A stretch of 5,719 nt of DNA from Sulfurovum sp. (GCA_026193735.1 JAPHUJ010000107.1:1-5719), one strand, 5' to 3'. Shown: positions 1 to 5,719, counted from the first letter of the stretch. Numbers and translations: made by a program. Notes: generated from the sequence alone by a model not told the origin.

Positions 1-181
1 GCCAAGTAATGAGCATGCTCTTTATGTACAAAAAGGACTTATGGCCCAAGGGTATCTGGTGGGAGCTATACGTCAACCAACTGTAGAGAAACCTATCATG
101 AGGGTCATACTCAATTTGAGTGTCTCTCTACAGAAAATCAGACATGCATTGGCACTCATTAGCCATAACTCGGTACAATAA
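1..181 (+). CDS. bioF: 8-amino-7-oxononanoate synthase (BioF), C-terminal end only
   Basis: This is the last 59 residues of a gene that begins left of the window; the frame starts at base 2 and ends at TAA 179-181. BioF is a pyridoxal-phosphate enzyme of the alpha-oxoamine synthase family. It condenses pimeloyl-thioester with alanine to give 8-amino-7-oxononanoate, the first ring-forming step of biotin synthesis, in the cytoplasm. The visible part contains LMAQGYLVGAIRQPTVEKP followed by a MRVILNL strand and a terminal helix. The IRxPTV segment with its arginine is the C-terminal hallmark that BioF shares with E. coli AONS (AIRPPTV). The sister enzymes Kbl, serine palmitoyltransferase and CqsA share the fold, so the assignment rests on this segment alone. 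The catalytic lysine lies outside the window. The next gene starts 36 bases downstream on the same strand, so cotranscription is plausible. Confidence 0.82.
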   Translation, partial: PSNEHALYVQKGLMAQGYLVGAIRQPTVEKPIMRVILNLSVSLQKIRHALALISHNSVQ

Positions 182-206
182 TAATTAAAATGAAAAATAT
201 GTATAT

Positions 207-212
207 AAAGGG
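207..212 (+). promoter_or_regulatory. Ribosome binding site fixing the GTG start of the PBP gene
   Basis: AAAGGG lies five bases before GTG 218. An in-frame stop (TAA 206-208) overlaps the site, so no start further upstream is possible. The next in-frame candidates (GTG 257, ATG 260) fall inside the membrane anchor and would cut it, so GTG 218 is the best start. Confidence 0.6.
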
Positions 213-217
213 TCTGT

Positions 218-2377
218 GTGTTCAATAGTTTAGTCAAAGGTTCCATTATCTTAGTGATGTTATTTGGAGTAGCACTTACTGCAGCTTTCATTTATGCATA
301 TGAAGAGATATCACTGGATGCAGATAAACTCATTCATTATAAGCCAGAAACTTCGTCTATCATATATGATAGAAATGGTGAGAAACTGGCGTATGTCTTT
401 AAAGAACAACACCGTCTTTATGCACGTTATGATGAAATCCCGGGGTTTCTTGTTGAAGGACTTGTAGCGATGGAAGATACAAGGTTTTTTGAACATAGCG
501 GTGTAAATCCGGATGCAATCATAAGAGCCATAGTGAAGGATATCAAAGCTGGAAAATTTGTGGAGGGAGGAAGTACACTTACTCAACAGCTCATTAAGAA
601 TAAAATCCTTTCCAACGAAAAGAAACTGGCTCGAAAGATCAAAGAAGCCATCTTAGCAATGAAGATAGAGCATGAGTTAAGTAAAGAAGATATCATTGAG
701 CGTTATCTCAATGAAGTGTCGTATGGTAATAATTACTTTGGTGTCAAAACAGCCGCAAACGGATATTTTCATAAAGAGCTTAATGAGCTTACGATCAAGG
801 AGGCTGCTATTTTGGTAGGGTTACCAAATGCACCAAGTTATTTTAACCCTCTTAAGCATTATACCCGTGCTTTGGATCGAGCAAATAATGTACTGTATCG
901 TATGAAAAGTATAGGTTGGATCACGCAAAGTGATTACCTTAAGGCAGTAAAGGAGTCTCCTAAAGTATATAAGACGTCTTTAACACAGAATATAGCACCA
1001 AGTATAGTGGATGAAGTTCTGAGACGTTTTAAAGGGAAACTGGGTGACATCCGTACAGGTGGTTATGAGATTTATACGACCATAGACATGAAACAACAAG
1101 CTATCGCCAAAGAAGCGGTTGATTTTGCCTACAACAAGGCTCTCAAAAAATACAATGAAAAAGCTGAAACATCTACATTAAATACAGCATTGGTTTCAGT
1201 AGAGAGTAAAACGGGTGATATCTTGGCTATGGTGGGCGGGACAGATTATGAAAGATCTTCCTATAATCGTGTGACACAGTCGAAGCGTCAGCCTGGATCT
1301 GCATTTAAACCTTTTATCTATCAAACTGCATTGGACATGGGGTACAATCCCGCAAGTCCCTTGACAGACCTGGCAAGAACATTTCAGTACTATTATAAAG
1401 GTAAACCGAAAATCTGGTCACCTAAAAATTATGAACATGACTTTAAAGGGTTTGTCTCGCTGCGAGAAGCATTGGTACATTCTCGTAATCTGGCGACTAT
1501 CAATCTGGTATCTGATCTTGGGGTAAGTACTATTCGTAAACGATTGGCCTTTTTAGATGTGCCACATGTACCAAGGGACATGTCTATCGCACTGGGTAAC
1601 CTTGGATTAAGTCCACTTAAAATGGCACAAATATTTTCAGTTTTTGCCAATGAAGGGCATATGATAGAACCAAGACTGGTAAGTAAGATCATCTCAAAAG
1701 AGGGTGCAGTGATCTATGAGACACGTCCTAAAGAGATAGAAGGTTTTACTACACCTGAACAGGCATATCTTATGACGGATATATTGAAAGATGTAGTCAA
1801 AAGAGGGACAGGTACAAATGCAAAGGTAGATGGTATAGAACTCGCAGGAAAAACAGGGACGACAAACAACAATATAGATGCATGGTTCTGTGGTTATTCT
1901 CCAACGATAGAAACCATTGTATGGTTTGGTAGAGATGACAATACACGTATAGGACGTGGAGCGACCGGAGGTGCGTTGGCAGCGCCGGCATTTGCTTTTT
2001 ACTATAAAAAGTTATTAGAGCTATATCCTGATACAAAGCGAACATTTGACATACCAGAAGGTGTATTTAGAGGTGAATACGAAGGTAAGGGAGAACTTTA
2101 TACGAAAAATTCTCCATTGCCGGATAGTTACAAAAAAGATTTATATTCTGATGATCAGCAAGATGATCAGGGATATGATCGAATGCTAGTAGAAGAGACG
2201 GAAATCATAGAAGATCTTGATCCTGATGAGGGAGAGATAGGATTAGCACCGACTATTAACATCGATGAGGATCCGGCTGATGCTATGACTGAGAGTGAAG
2301 AGGAAGATGATCCTTTGCATCCTAAACGTAAAGTGCCTTTGAGACCGGTTTCCAACGATAGTGGTAGCTTATTTTAG
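218..2377 (+). CDS. mrcA: Bifunctional class A penicillin-binding protein (PBP1A type)
   Basis: A 719-residue murein synthase that polymerises lipid II into glycan strands and cross-links the stem peptides on the periplasmic face of the inner membrane. Residues about 8-26 form a single uncleaved membrane anchor. The GT51 glycosyltransferase domain spans about 55-225 and has all its motifs: EDTRFFEH with the catalytic glutamate E86, GGSTLTQQ (117-124), RKIKE (139-143) and the helix leading to RYLNE (162-166). The transpeptidase domain (about 320-600) has SAFK with nucleophile S361 and K364, SRN at 422-424, and KTGT at 545-548. Nothing catalytic is missing. Length is normal to slightly short for the family, consistent with the absence of large inserts. 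An acidic tail of about 60 residues (643-703) precedes a short basic end. The start is a GTG with a good ribosome site. Campylobacter annotations often call this gene pbpA. It heads a tight run with the thiol oxidoreductase and antiporter genes. Confidence 0.96.
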   Translation: MFNSLVKGSIILVMLFGVALTAAFIYAYEEISLDADKLIHYKPETSSIIYDRNGEKLAYVFKEQHRLYARYDEIPGFLVEGLVAMEDTRFFEHSGVNPDAIIRAIVKDIKAGKFVEGGSTLTQQLIKNKILSNEKKLARKIKEAILAMKIEHELSKEDIIERYLNEVSYGNNYFGVKTAANGYFHKELNELTIKEAAILVGLPNAPSYFNPLKHYTRALDRANNVLYRMKSIGWITQSDYLKAVKESPKVYKTSLTQNIAPSIVDEVLRRFKGKLGDIRTGGYEIYTTIDMKQQAIAKEAVDFAYNKALKKYNEKAETSTLNTALVSVESKTGDILAMVGGTDYERSSYNRVTQSKRQPGSAFKPFIYQTALDMGYNPASPLTDLARTFQYYYKGKPKIWSPKNYEHDFKGFVSLREALVHSRNLATINLVSDLGVSTIRKRLAFLDVPHVPRDMSIALGNLGLSPLKMAQIFSVFANEGHMIEPRLVSKIISKEGAVIYETRPKEIEGFTTPEQAYLMTDILKDVVKRGTGTNAKVDGIELAGKTGTTNNNIDAWFCGYSPTIETIVWFGRDDNTRIGRGATGGALAAPAFAFYYKKLLELYPDTKRTFDIPEGVFRGEYEGKGELYTKNSPLPDSYKKDLYSDDQQDDQGYDRMLVEETEIIEDLDPDEGEIGLAPTINIDEDPADAMTESEEEDDPLHPKRKVPLRPVSNDSGSLF
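2150..2170 (+). repeat. Short tandem repeat inside the PBP acidic tail
   Basis: GATGATCAG occurs at 2150-2158 and again at 2162-2170, a 12-base period that encodes DDQ-Q-DDQ. It suggests that part of the acidic tail grew by slippage duplication. Two copies only, so this is a minor feature. Confidence 0.5.
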
Positions 2378-2378
2378 G

Positions 2379-2990
2379 ATGCAAAAAGAGTTGATCTTTG
2401 TGCTTGACCCTATGTGTTCATGGTGTTGGGGGTTTGCTCCTGTTATAGAAGATTTGCGCACTGCTTTGAGTGAAGAGTATACGTTTTCATTGGTCATGGG
2501 TGGGTTACGTACCAAAGGTGAAATGTCTTGGAATGAAATATCTAAGGAGTACCTTAGAGGGCATTGGAGACAAGTGTCCCAAAGAACGGGGCAAGTATTT
2601 TCAGACCGTTTGTTTGAAAAAGAGGTTTTTGAATACGATACGTATCCTGCATGTAAAGCAGTGATAACGGTACGTGAACTTTTCGGAACAGAAAAAGCAT
2701 TTTCGTATTTGCATACGATACAAGAAGCATTTTATACCAGAGCGGAAGATATTACAAACGTAGATATTTTATGTGATCTACTACAGTCTGTAGACTTAGA
2801 CAGAACAACTTTTAGAGCTTTCTTTGAGAGTGACAGAGTACAGCTTCTGATGGAACATGATTTTGCAAAAGCACGTTCCATGGGAGCCAATTCCTTCCCT
2901 TCTGTTGTTGTTATAGATGAGGAGGGACATATGGTATGCCAAAAGGGCTACCGAAGTTTACTTGAAATAAAAAAATTATTGGAGAATTAA
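2379..2990 (+). CDS. DsbA-family (FrnE/COG3531-like) CxxC thiol oxidoreductase
   Basis: A 203-residue thioredoxin-fold protein of the DsbA type. The N-terminal strand runs directly into DPMCSWCWGF, with the redox pair C13 and C16 (CSWC). A long helical insert follows, and NSFPSVVVID (171-180) supplies the cis-proline, P174, that faces the active site in this fold. No signal peptide or membrane segment precedes the first strand, so I infer a cytoplasmic protein, unlike periplasmic DsbA. Other cysteines are at 92, 132 and 187. The closest recognisable group is the predicted disulfide isomerases of COG3531 and FrnE, some linked to oxidative stress; the substrate is unknown. I chose ATG 2379 because MQKELIFVLDP matches the compact N-terminus of the family; GTG 2361 would add six residues inside the PBP gene. 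No clear ribosome site precedes 2379. With only one base after the PBP stop, translation is probably coupled. Confidence 0.85.
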   Translation: MQKELIFVLDPMCSWCWGFAPVIEDLRTALSEEYTFSLVMGGLRTKGEMSWNEISKEYLRGHWRQVSQRTGQVFSDRLFEKEVFEYDTYPACKAVITVRELFGTEKAFSYLHTIQEAFYTRAEDITNVDILCDLLQSVDLDRTTFRAFFESDRVQLLMEHDFAKARSMGANSFPSVVVIDEEGHMVCQKGYRSLLEIKKLLEN

Positions 2991-2991
2991 C

Positions 2992-4299
2992 ATGCATAGT
3001 TTTGCACCAGAGATCATACTTATAACCATACTGGGATTGGTCGTATTTTCAGATGCCATGGCCAACAGATTCAAAATACCTTCAGTTTTTTTACTTCTCA
3101 TAGGATCGTATACGATTTACACTTATGTACCGATGGCTGTACCTATAGACTTGAAACATTATTTTGATGCGATCATCCTGTTTTGTATCCCGCTTATCTT
3201 TATGGGAGATGCTCTGCATCTGCACTTTGCTGACATTAAAAAATACGGTTGGGACATCTTTTATCTTGCTGTGATCGCAGTAGCACTTTCCATAACTGTG
3301 GGGGCCAGTATGTACTACTTTGGAGTGTTCGAGGGTCTGACTCTAGGTGCGTATGTGTCCCTATTTGCTATCAACATGGCTACAGATGCTGTCTCTGTGC
3401 AGTCGATACTTTCTCGTTTTACAGGTATAAGCCATCATATCAAAGTACTTATAGAGGGAGAGTCGCTAGGTAATGATGCTACAGCTGTCATCGCTTTTTT
3501 CTTTATAGGATTGCCTTGGATGATGAGTGGAGAGATAGATGCAGGGCATGCAGCTATGGATGCTCTGCGTGTGTTTGTAGTGAGTTTAGGTATAGGTATC
3601 GCAGTGGGATTTGCCTTTTATATGCTGATGAAACTTTTTTCAGACAAAAGAGGTGAGTTCTTTGCTTTTATCATAGAAGCGTATCTTGCCTATGTGGTAG
3701 CAGAAGAGATGCATGTCAGTGGGATATTGACACTTATTACGGCTATCATTGCTACAAAAGCATGGATAGATATGGACATAAAAGCTCATGAAGAAGAGGT
3801 GTCTCGAAAAACGAAAAGCTTTCTCCATCAGTTTCGTTTAGGTGGAATAAAAGCTACGACCAATGAAAGATTGGAGTATATCTACGAAATGGCCAAAGAG
3901 TTTGGATACATTGCTGCTGTTATGATATTTTTTGTCTTAGCAGAGATGGTTAGTGTAGAGAAACTATGGCAATATAAAACGGAAATACTTATCATGTTTG
4001 GTATCACGACATTTATTCGTGCAGCATCTATGGCAAAATTTGCTTTTTTTGGACATAAAACGAAAGCCATTCAACCTGTAGGTAAAGAGGGCTGGTTCAT
4101 TCTTACTTTCTCAGGAATGAAAGGGGCATTGTCTATTATCCTTGTTCACATGATACCAGCTAGCTTTGAGTATAAAGAGTTTTTTGAAGTGGTCACTACC
4201 GGAGTGGTGATGATGTCCATTTTTGTTTATGGAACTGTATTATGGAGCTATTTTACATTTTTTAAGAAAGAGGAAGAGAAGAAGCTGTTTACACACTAG
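2992..4299 (+). CDS. Cation:proton antiporter, NhaP/CPA1-type membrane protein
   Basis: A 435-residue polytopic membrane protein with about 12 hydrophobic segments from residue 7 to about 425. It has the core of the CPA1 Na+(K+)/H+ exchangers: NMATDAVSV (128-136) at the first unwound helix and IEGESLGNDATAV (154-166) containing the N161-D162 pair. The Asn-Asp form is the one seen in electroneutral NhaP exchangers, whereas electrogenic NhaA-type proteins have Asp-Asp. FIRAAS (341-346) supplies a conserved helix arginine, R343. GMKGALSI (375-382) corresponds to the usual GxRGA(L/V)S segment, with lysine replacing arginine. A charged cytoplasmic loop (about 263-302) separates the two halves, and there is no long regulatory tail. 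It would exchange Na+ or K+ for protons across the inner membrane; the ion cannot be read from sequence. GGAG (2981-2984), seven bases before ATG 2992, is a good ribosome site, and the preceding gene ends one base before the start. Confidence 0.9.
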   Translation: MHSFAPEIILITILGLVVFSDAMANRFKIPSVFLLLIGSYTIYTYVPMAVPIDLKHYFDAIILFCIPLIFMGDALHLHFADIKKYGWDIFYLAVIAVALSITVGASMYYFGVFEGLTLGAYVSLFAINMATDAVSVQSILSRFTGISHHIKVLIEGESLGNDATAVIAFFFIGLPWMMSGEIDAGHAAMDALRVFVVSLGIGIAVGFAFYMLMKLFSDKRGEFFAFIIEAYLAYVVAEEMHVSGILTLITAIIATKAWIDMDIKAHEEEVSRKTKSFLHQFRLGGIKATTNERLEYIYEMAKEFGYIAAVMIFFVLAEMVSVEKLWQYKTEILIMFGITTFIRAASMAKFAFFGHKTKAIQPVGKEGWFILTFSGMKGALSIILVHMIPASFEYKEFFEVVTTGVVMMSIFVYGTVLWSYFTFFKKEEEKKLFTH

Positions 4300-4334
4300 A
4301 TTTCTACAAATTTTTAAAGATAAAAAACAAGATG

Positions 4335-4369
4335 AAAACCTCATAAAATATATAATTTTATGAGGTTTT
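4335..4369. terminator. Bidirectional hairpin terminator between converging genes
   Basis: AAAACCTCATAAAAT (4335-4349) and its exact reverse complement (4355-4369) form a perfect 15-bp stem around the five-base loop ATATA. The stem ends in a run of T on both strands (TTTT at 4366-4369 on plus, the complement of AAAA 4335-4338 on minus). It lies 36 bases after the antiporter stop and 25 bases beyond the cyclase stop, so it can end both converging transcripts. The stem is AT-rich with only a short CCTC/GAGG core, and the T tracts are only four long, so efficiency may be moderate. Confidence 0.85.
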
Positions 4370-4393
4370 GGGATCTGTTGTGAGGTGGATGCC

Positions 4394-5302
4394 CTATAAC
4401 TTACTGACAACAATCCTATTTTCACCAGTCTTTTTTGCTTCATACATTGCCTTATCGGCATTGTTAAAAAATTGTTCAGGTGTTATATTCGAATTGGGCA
4501 CGATAGTGTTTACGCCAAAACTCATAGTACAAGAATAGCTATCATCCCCCATATCTGAGATAGGTGTATTGTCTATATTGTTCTTAATCATCTTGCACAA
4601 TCCAAATGCAGATTCTTCTTTGCAGTCATAAGAGACAACCACAAACTCATCACCTCCATATCGTGCAACAAAGTCAGTCGAGCGCTTCAATGTGGATGAA
4701 ATAGTCTTTGCCGCAGTGATAATAACTTGGTCTCCTTTGATGTGTCCGTACGTATCATTGATATTTTTCAAATCATCTATATCGCATATAATAATGGATA
4801 TTGGTGTCTTTGTTCTTTGAGCGAGGTGCCACATATTATCGTATTCCAGATTGAAATACCTACGGTTATGGATTTCAGTCAGTGGATCAGTCAAAGAGAT
4901 TTCTTTAAGTTTGTTTTCCGCATTTTGACGGTAACTAATGTCAACGAATATTCCATAGACGAAATTTCCTTTACGGTAATAGCGAGCGTTACACCATCTA
5001 ACACTACCATCTTTAACCGCAACTTTTACTTCTATAATACTTGAATATGGTTTATTCTGTGATTCAGTTTCCTCAATCATATCACTCCAAAGCTTTATAA
5101 TACTGGCTCTATATTCATCATCAGGGTAAACTGTATGAAACCATTTTTCTAATGTATTAATTTCCGATTCATCCCATCCAACCATTTCAAGCATAAATTT
5201 ATTGATGAGACTTACCTGATCGGTCGTTGTGTCTAGACAGATAATGCCTATAGGTAAATCATCAATAAAATTAAAAAGGTAGTCGACATCATCTTTTAAC
5301 AT
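4394..5302 (-). CDS. PAS-GGDEF diguanylate cyclase
   Basis: A 302-residue soluble protein that should make cyclic di-GMP from two GTP, with a sensory domain in front. A PAS fold (about 8-127) is indicated by LPIGIICLD, an N-terminal helix pair, VYPDDEY (58-64), and the PAC-like strands EVKVAVKDGSVRWCNARY and VYGIFVDISYR. A short helix (about 128-135) leads into the GGDEF domain with TDPLTEIHNRRYF (138-150). Metal and GTP residues are present: D174 in CDIDD, N182 and D183 in NDTYGH, D191, and an intact GGDEF at 216-220. RSTD (207-210), five residues ahead, is the RxxD inhibitory site, so product feedback is expected. There are no membrane segments and no EAL or HD-GYP domain. The PAS ligand cannot be predicted. 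The gene converges on the antiporter operon and is probably transcribed alone. The start is ATG 5302 with a good ribosome site. Confidence 0.95.
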   Translation of the reverse strand: MLKDDVDYLFNFIDDLPIGIICLDTTTDQVSLINKFMLEMVGWDESEINTLEKWFHTVYPDDEYRASIIKLWSDMIEETESQNKPYSSIIEVKVAVKDGSVRWCNARYYRKGNFVYGIFVDISYRQNAENKLKEISLTDPLTEIHNRRYFNLEYDNMWHLAQRTKTPISIIICDIDDLKNINDTYGHIKGDQVIITAAKTISSTLKRSTDFVARYGGDEFVVVSYDCKEESAFGLCKMIKNNIDNTPISDMGDDSYSCTMSFGVNTIVPNSNITPEQFFNNADKAMYEAKKTGENRIVVSKL

Positions 5303-5309
5303 AAAAAAA

Positions 5310-5315
5310 CTCCCT
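5310..5315 (-). promoter_or_regulatory. Ribosome binding site of the diguanylate cyclase gene
   Basis: On the minus strand AGGGAG lies seven bases before the ATG at 5302-5300. It is a strong, well-spaced Shine-Dalgarno sequence and settles the start codon. Confidence 0.8.
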
Positions 5316-5362
5316 AAATCATAGTATTGTTTGTAATTGTGTAAACTGACGATCTTTTCATC

Positions 5363-5380
5363 TACTATAGAGTTATAGTA
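5363..5380. promoter_or_regulatory. Palindrome upstream of the cyclase gene, operator-like
   Basis: TACTATA (5363-5369), four bases GAGT, then TATAGTA (5374-5380) form a perfect 7-bp inverted repeat. It lies about 60 bases before the cyclase start codon. It overlaps a second inverted repeat, GTATCC (5378-5383) with GGATAC (5392-5397). The size and spacing suit a dimeric regulator, but AT-rich sequence makes short palindromes common and no regulator is identified. Confidence 0.35.
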
Positions 5381-5404
5381 TCCAAGATATAGGATACCCA
5401 GAAA

Positions 5405-5438
5405 ATGTCATACAATTGTCATAAAACAAAAATACAAT
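5405..5438 (+). promoter_or_regulatory. PHO-box-like tandem site with a possible plus-strand promoter
   Basis: TGTCATA occurs at 5406-5412 and 5417-5423, an exact 11-base period. The block resembles the E. coli PhoB box (CTGTCATA-AAT-CTGTCAT type) and has the layout that OmpR/PhoB-family response regulators use. About ten bases after the second TGTCAT comes TACAAT (5433-5438), a good -10 element at the distance typical of such activated promoters. Transcription would run right, starting near 5445, toward a gene outside the window. The box lies about 100 bases upstream of the cyclase on the other strand and could affect it too. Which regulator binds is unknown; the Campylobacter jejuni PhosR box, as I recall it, has a different sequence. 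Confidence 0.4.
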
Positions 5439-5462
5439 ATCTAAAACCTGTACAATTGAAGG

Positions 5463-5484
5463 AAATGAGTGTTTAAACTCATTT
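5463..5484. repeat. Small inverted repeat in the intergenic region
   Basis: AAATGAGT (5463-5470) and ACTCATTT (5477-5484) form an 8-bp stem with a six-base loop. The plus-strand T run at 5500-5504 follows too far downstream (16 bases) for a typical intrinsic terminator. The function is unclear; it would lie early in any transcript from the 5433-5438 promoter. Confidence 0.4.
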
Positions 5485-5504
5485 AAATGAGGATACTTAT
5501 TTTT

Positions 5505-5623
5505 AAAACCTTATAATCTAACATATTTTATAAGGTTATTCGCTGTAGCTACGTTTGTAGGCCATAAATCTGCACCTTTCAATAGAAAACCTTATAAAAT
5601 GTTCTATATAGGATGTTTTATAA
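5505..5623. repeat. Cluster of alternating complementary repeats
   Basis: Four related segments alternate in orientation: AAAACCTTATAA (5505-5516), ATTTTATAAGGTT (5525-5537), AAAACCTTATAAAAT (5586-5600) and TTTTATAA (5616-5623). Neighbouring segments can pair with 10, 13 and 8 base pairs, so the second can pair with the first or the third, and the third with the second or the fourth. The 13-bp pair encloses 50 bases of more mixed composition containing the palindrome GTAGCTAC (5545-5552). This could be a structured RNA leader or a small palindromic repeat element. Confidence 0.5.
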
Positions 5624-5719
5624 TGAAAACTATAAAAGAAACATAAACTCAAAAGGGTTTTAAAAATAAAATTTATAGATATGTTTTGAGGAAAAAAGGA
5701 GTGTCTCTCGGGCGGGAAA

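Larger units (their letters stand above)
5303..5719. other. 417-base noncoding region, AT-rich with several palindromes and repeats
   Basis: I see no gene in this stretch on either strand; the few open frames are very short and lack ribosome sites. It holds the cyclase leader, two overlapping palindromes (5363-5397), a tandem TGTCATA site with a possible plus-strand promoter (5406-5438), a small hairpin (5463-5484), and a series of complementary segments based on AACCTTATAA (5505-5623). AAAGGAG (5695-5701) would serve as a ribosome site, but no ATG follows before the window ends. The final bases, 5707-5719, are abruptly G-rich. The next gene presumably begins beyond the right edge. Confidence 0.6.

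Noticed and set aside
190..228. Short frame ATG 190 to TAG 228 (12 residues) overlapping the PBP start, a possible leader peptide
   Set aside because: It has no ribosome binding site and no recognisable attenuation structure; the bioF-PBP gap is ordinary spacer.
311..586. Minus-strand open frame of about 90 codons inside the PBP gene
   Set aside because: It is antisense to the GT51 domain, whose plus-strand motifs are complete; it has no supporting start site and its composition reads as a shadow.
4727..5044. Plus-strand open frame of about 105 codons within the cyclase region
   Set aside because: It lies antisense to the GGDEF and PAS coding sequence and has no protein-like motif.
5318..5345. 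Sigma-70-like promoter for the cyclase: TTTACA, 16 bases, TATGAT on the minus strand
   Set aside because: The hexamers are fair, but transcription would start at or inside the AGGGAG ribosome site, leaving almost no leader.
5619..5624. Perfect TATAAT on the plus strand (another at 5512-5517)
   Set aside because: Neither has a convincing -35 partner, and both lie inside the AT-rich repeat arms, where such hexamers arise by chance. They could still work in a Campylobacterota-type promoter.
5648..5690. CTCAAAA / TTTTGAG 7-bp inverted repeat with a 29-base loop just before AAAGGAG
   Set aside because: The stem is too short and AT-rich for so large a loop.
5303..5719. CRISPR array, tRNA or other named RNA gene in the long noncoding stretch
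   Set aside because: There are no regularly spaced repeats, no tRNA cloverleaf or T-loop consensus, and no riboswitch core that I recognise.

Overview
The window is AT-rich and densely packed. It reads as chromosomal DNA from a Campylobacterota-like bacterium, most plausibly a Sulfurovum or Sulfurimonas relative. That placement is inference: it rests on the base composition, on the look of the proteins, and on a bioF end followed by a class A penicillin-binding protein gene, which I recall also being adjacent in Helicobacter pylori. No taxonomic marker gene is present.

Layout. Bases 1-181 hold the 3' end of a bioF-type gene (biotin synthesis). After 36 bases comes a bifunctional PBP1A-type murein synthase (218-2377). 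A DsbA-like CxxC thiol oxidoreductase (2379-2990) begins one base after it, and a NhaP/CPA1-type cation:proton antiporter (2992-4299) begins one base after that. The last three genes are almost certainly one transcription unit, possibly continuing from bioF. A 15-bp perfect hairpin (4335-4369) sits between the antiporter and a converging minus-strand gene for a PAS-GGDEF diguanylate cyclase (4394-5302); it probably terminates both transcripts.

Bases 5303-5719 contain no gene that I can support, but they carry most of the unexplained structure. There are two overlapping palindromes close upstream of the cyclase gene. There is a tandem TGTCATA repeat at 11-base pitch, resembling a PHO-box-type site, followed at promoter-like distance by TACAAT on the plus strand. 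Further right is a set of alternating complementary segments that could form mutually exclusive stems. One reading is a regulated plus-strand promoter with a structured leader feeding a gene beyond the right edge. Another is a small palindromic repeat element.

The operon joins wall synthesis, cytoplasmic thiol chemistry and ion/pH homeostasis. The cyclase is a soluble cytoplasmic sensor with an intact active site and inhibitory site. The protein-coding genes look like ordinary members of known families; I see no new multi-gene system. The noncoding right end is the part worth a second look.
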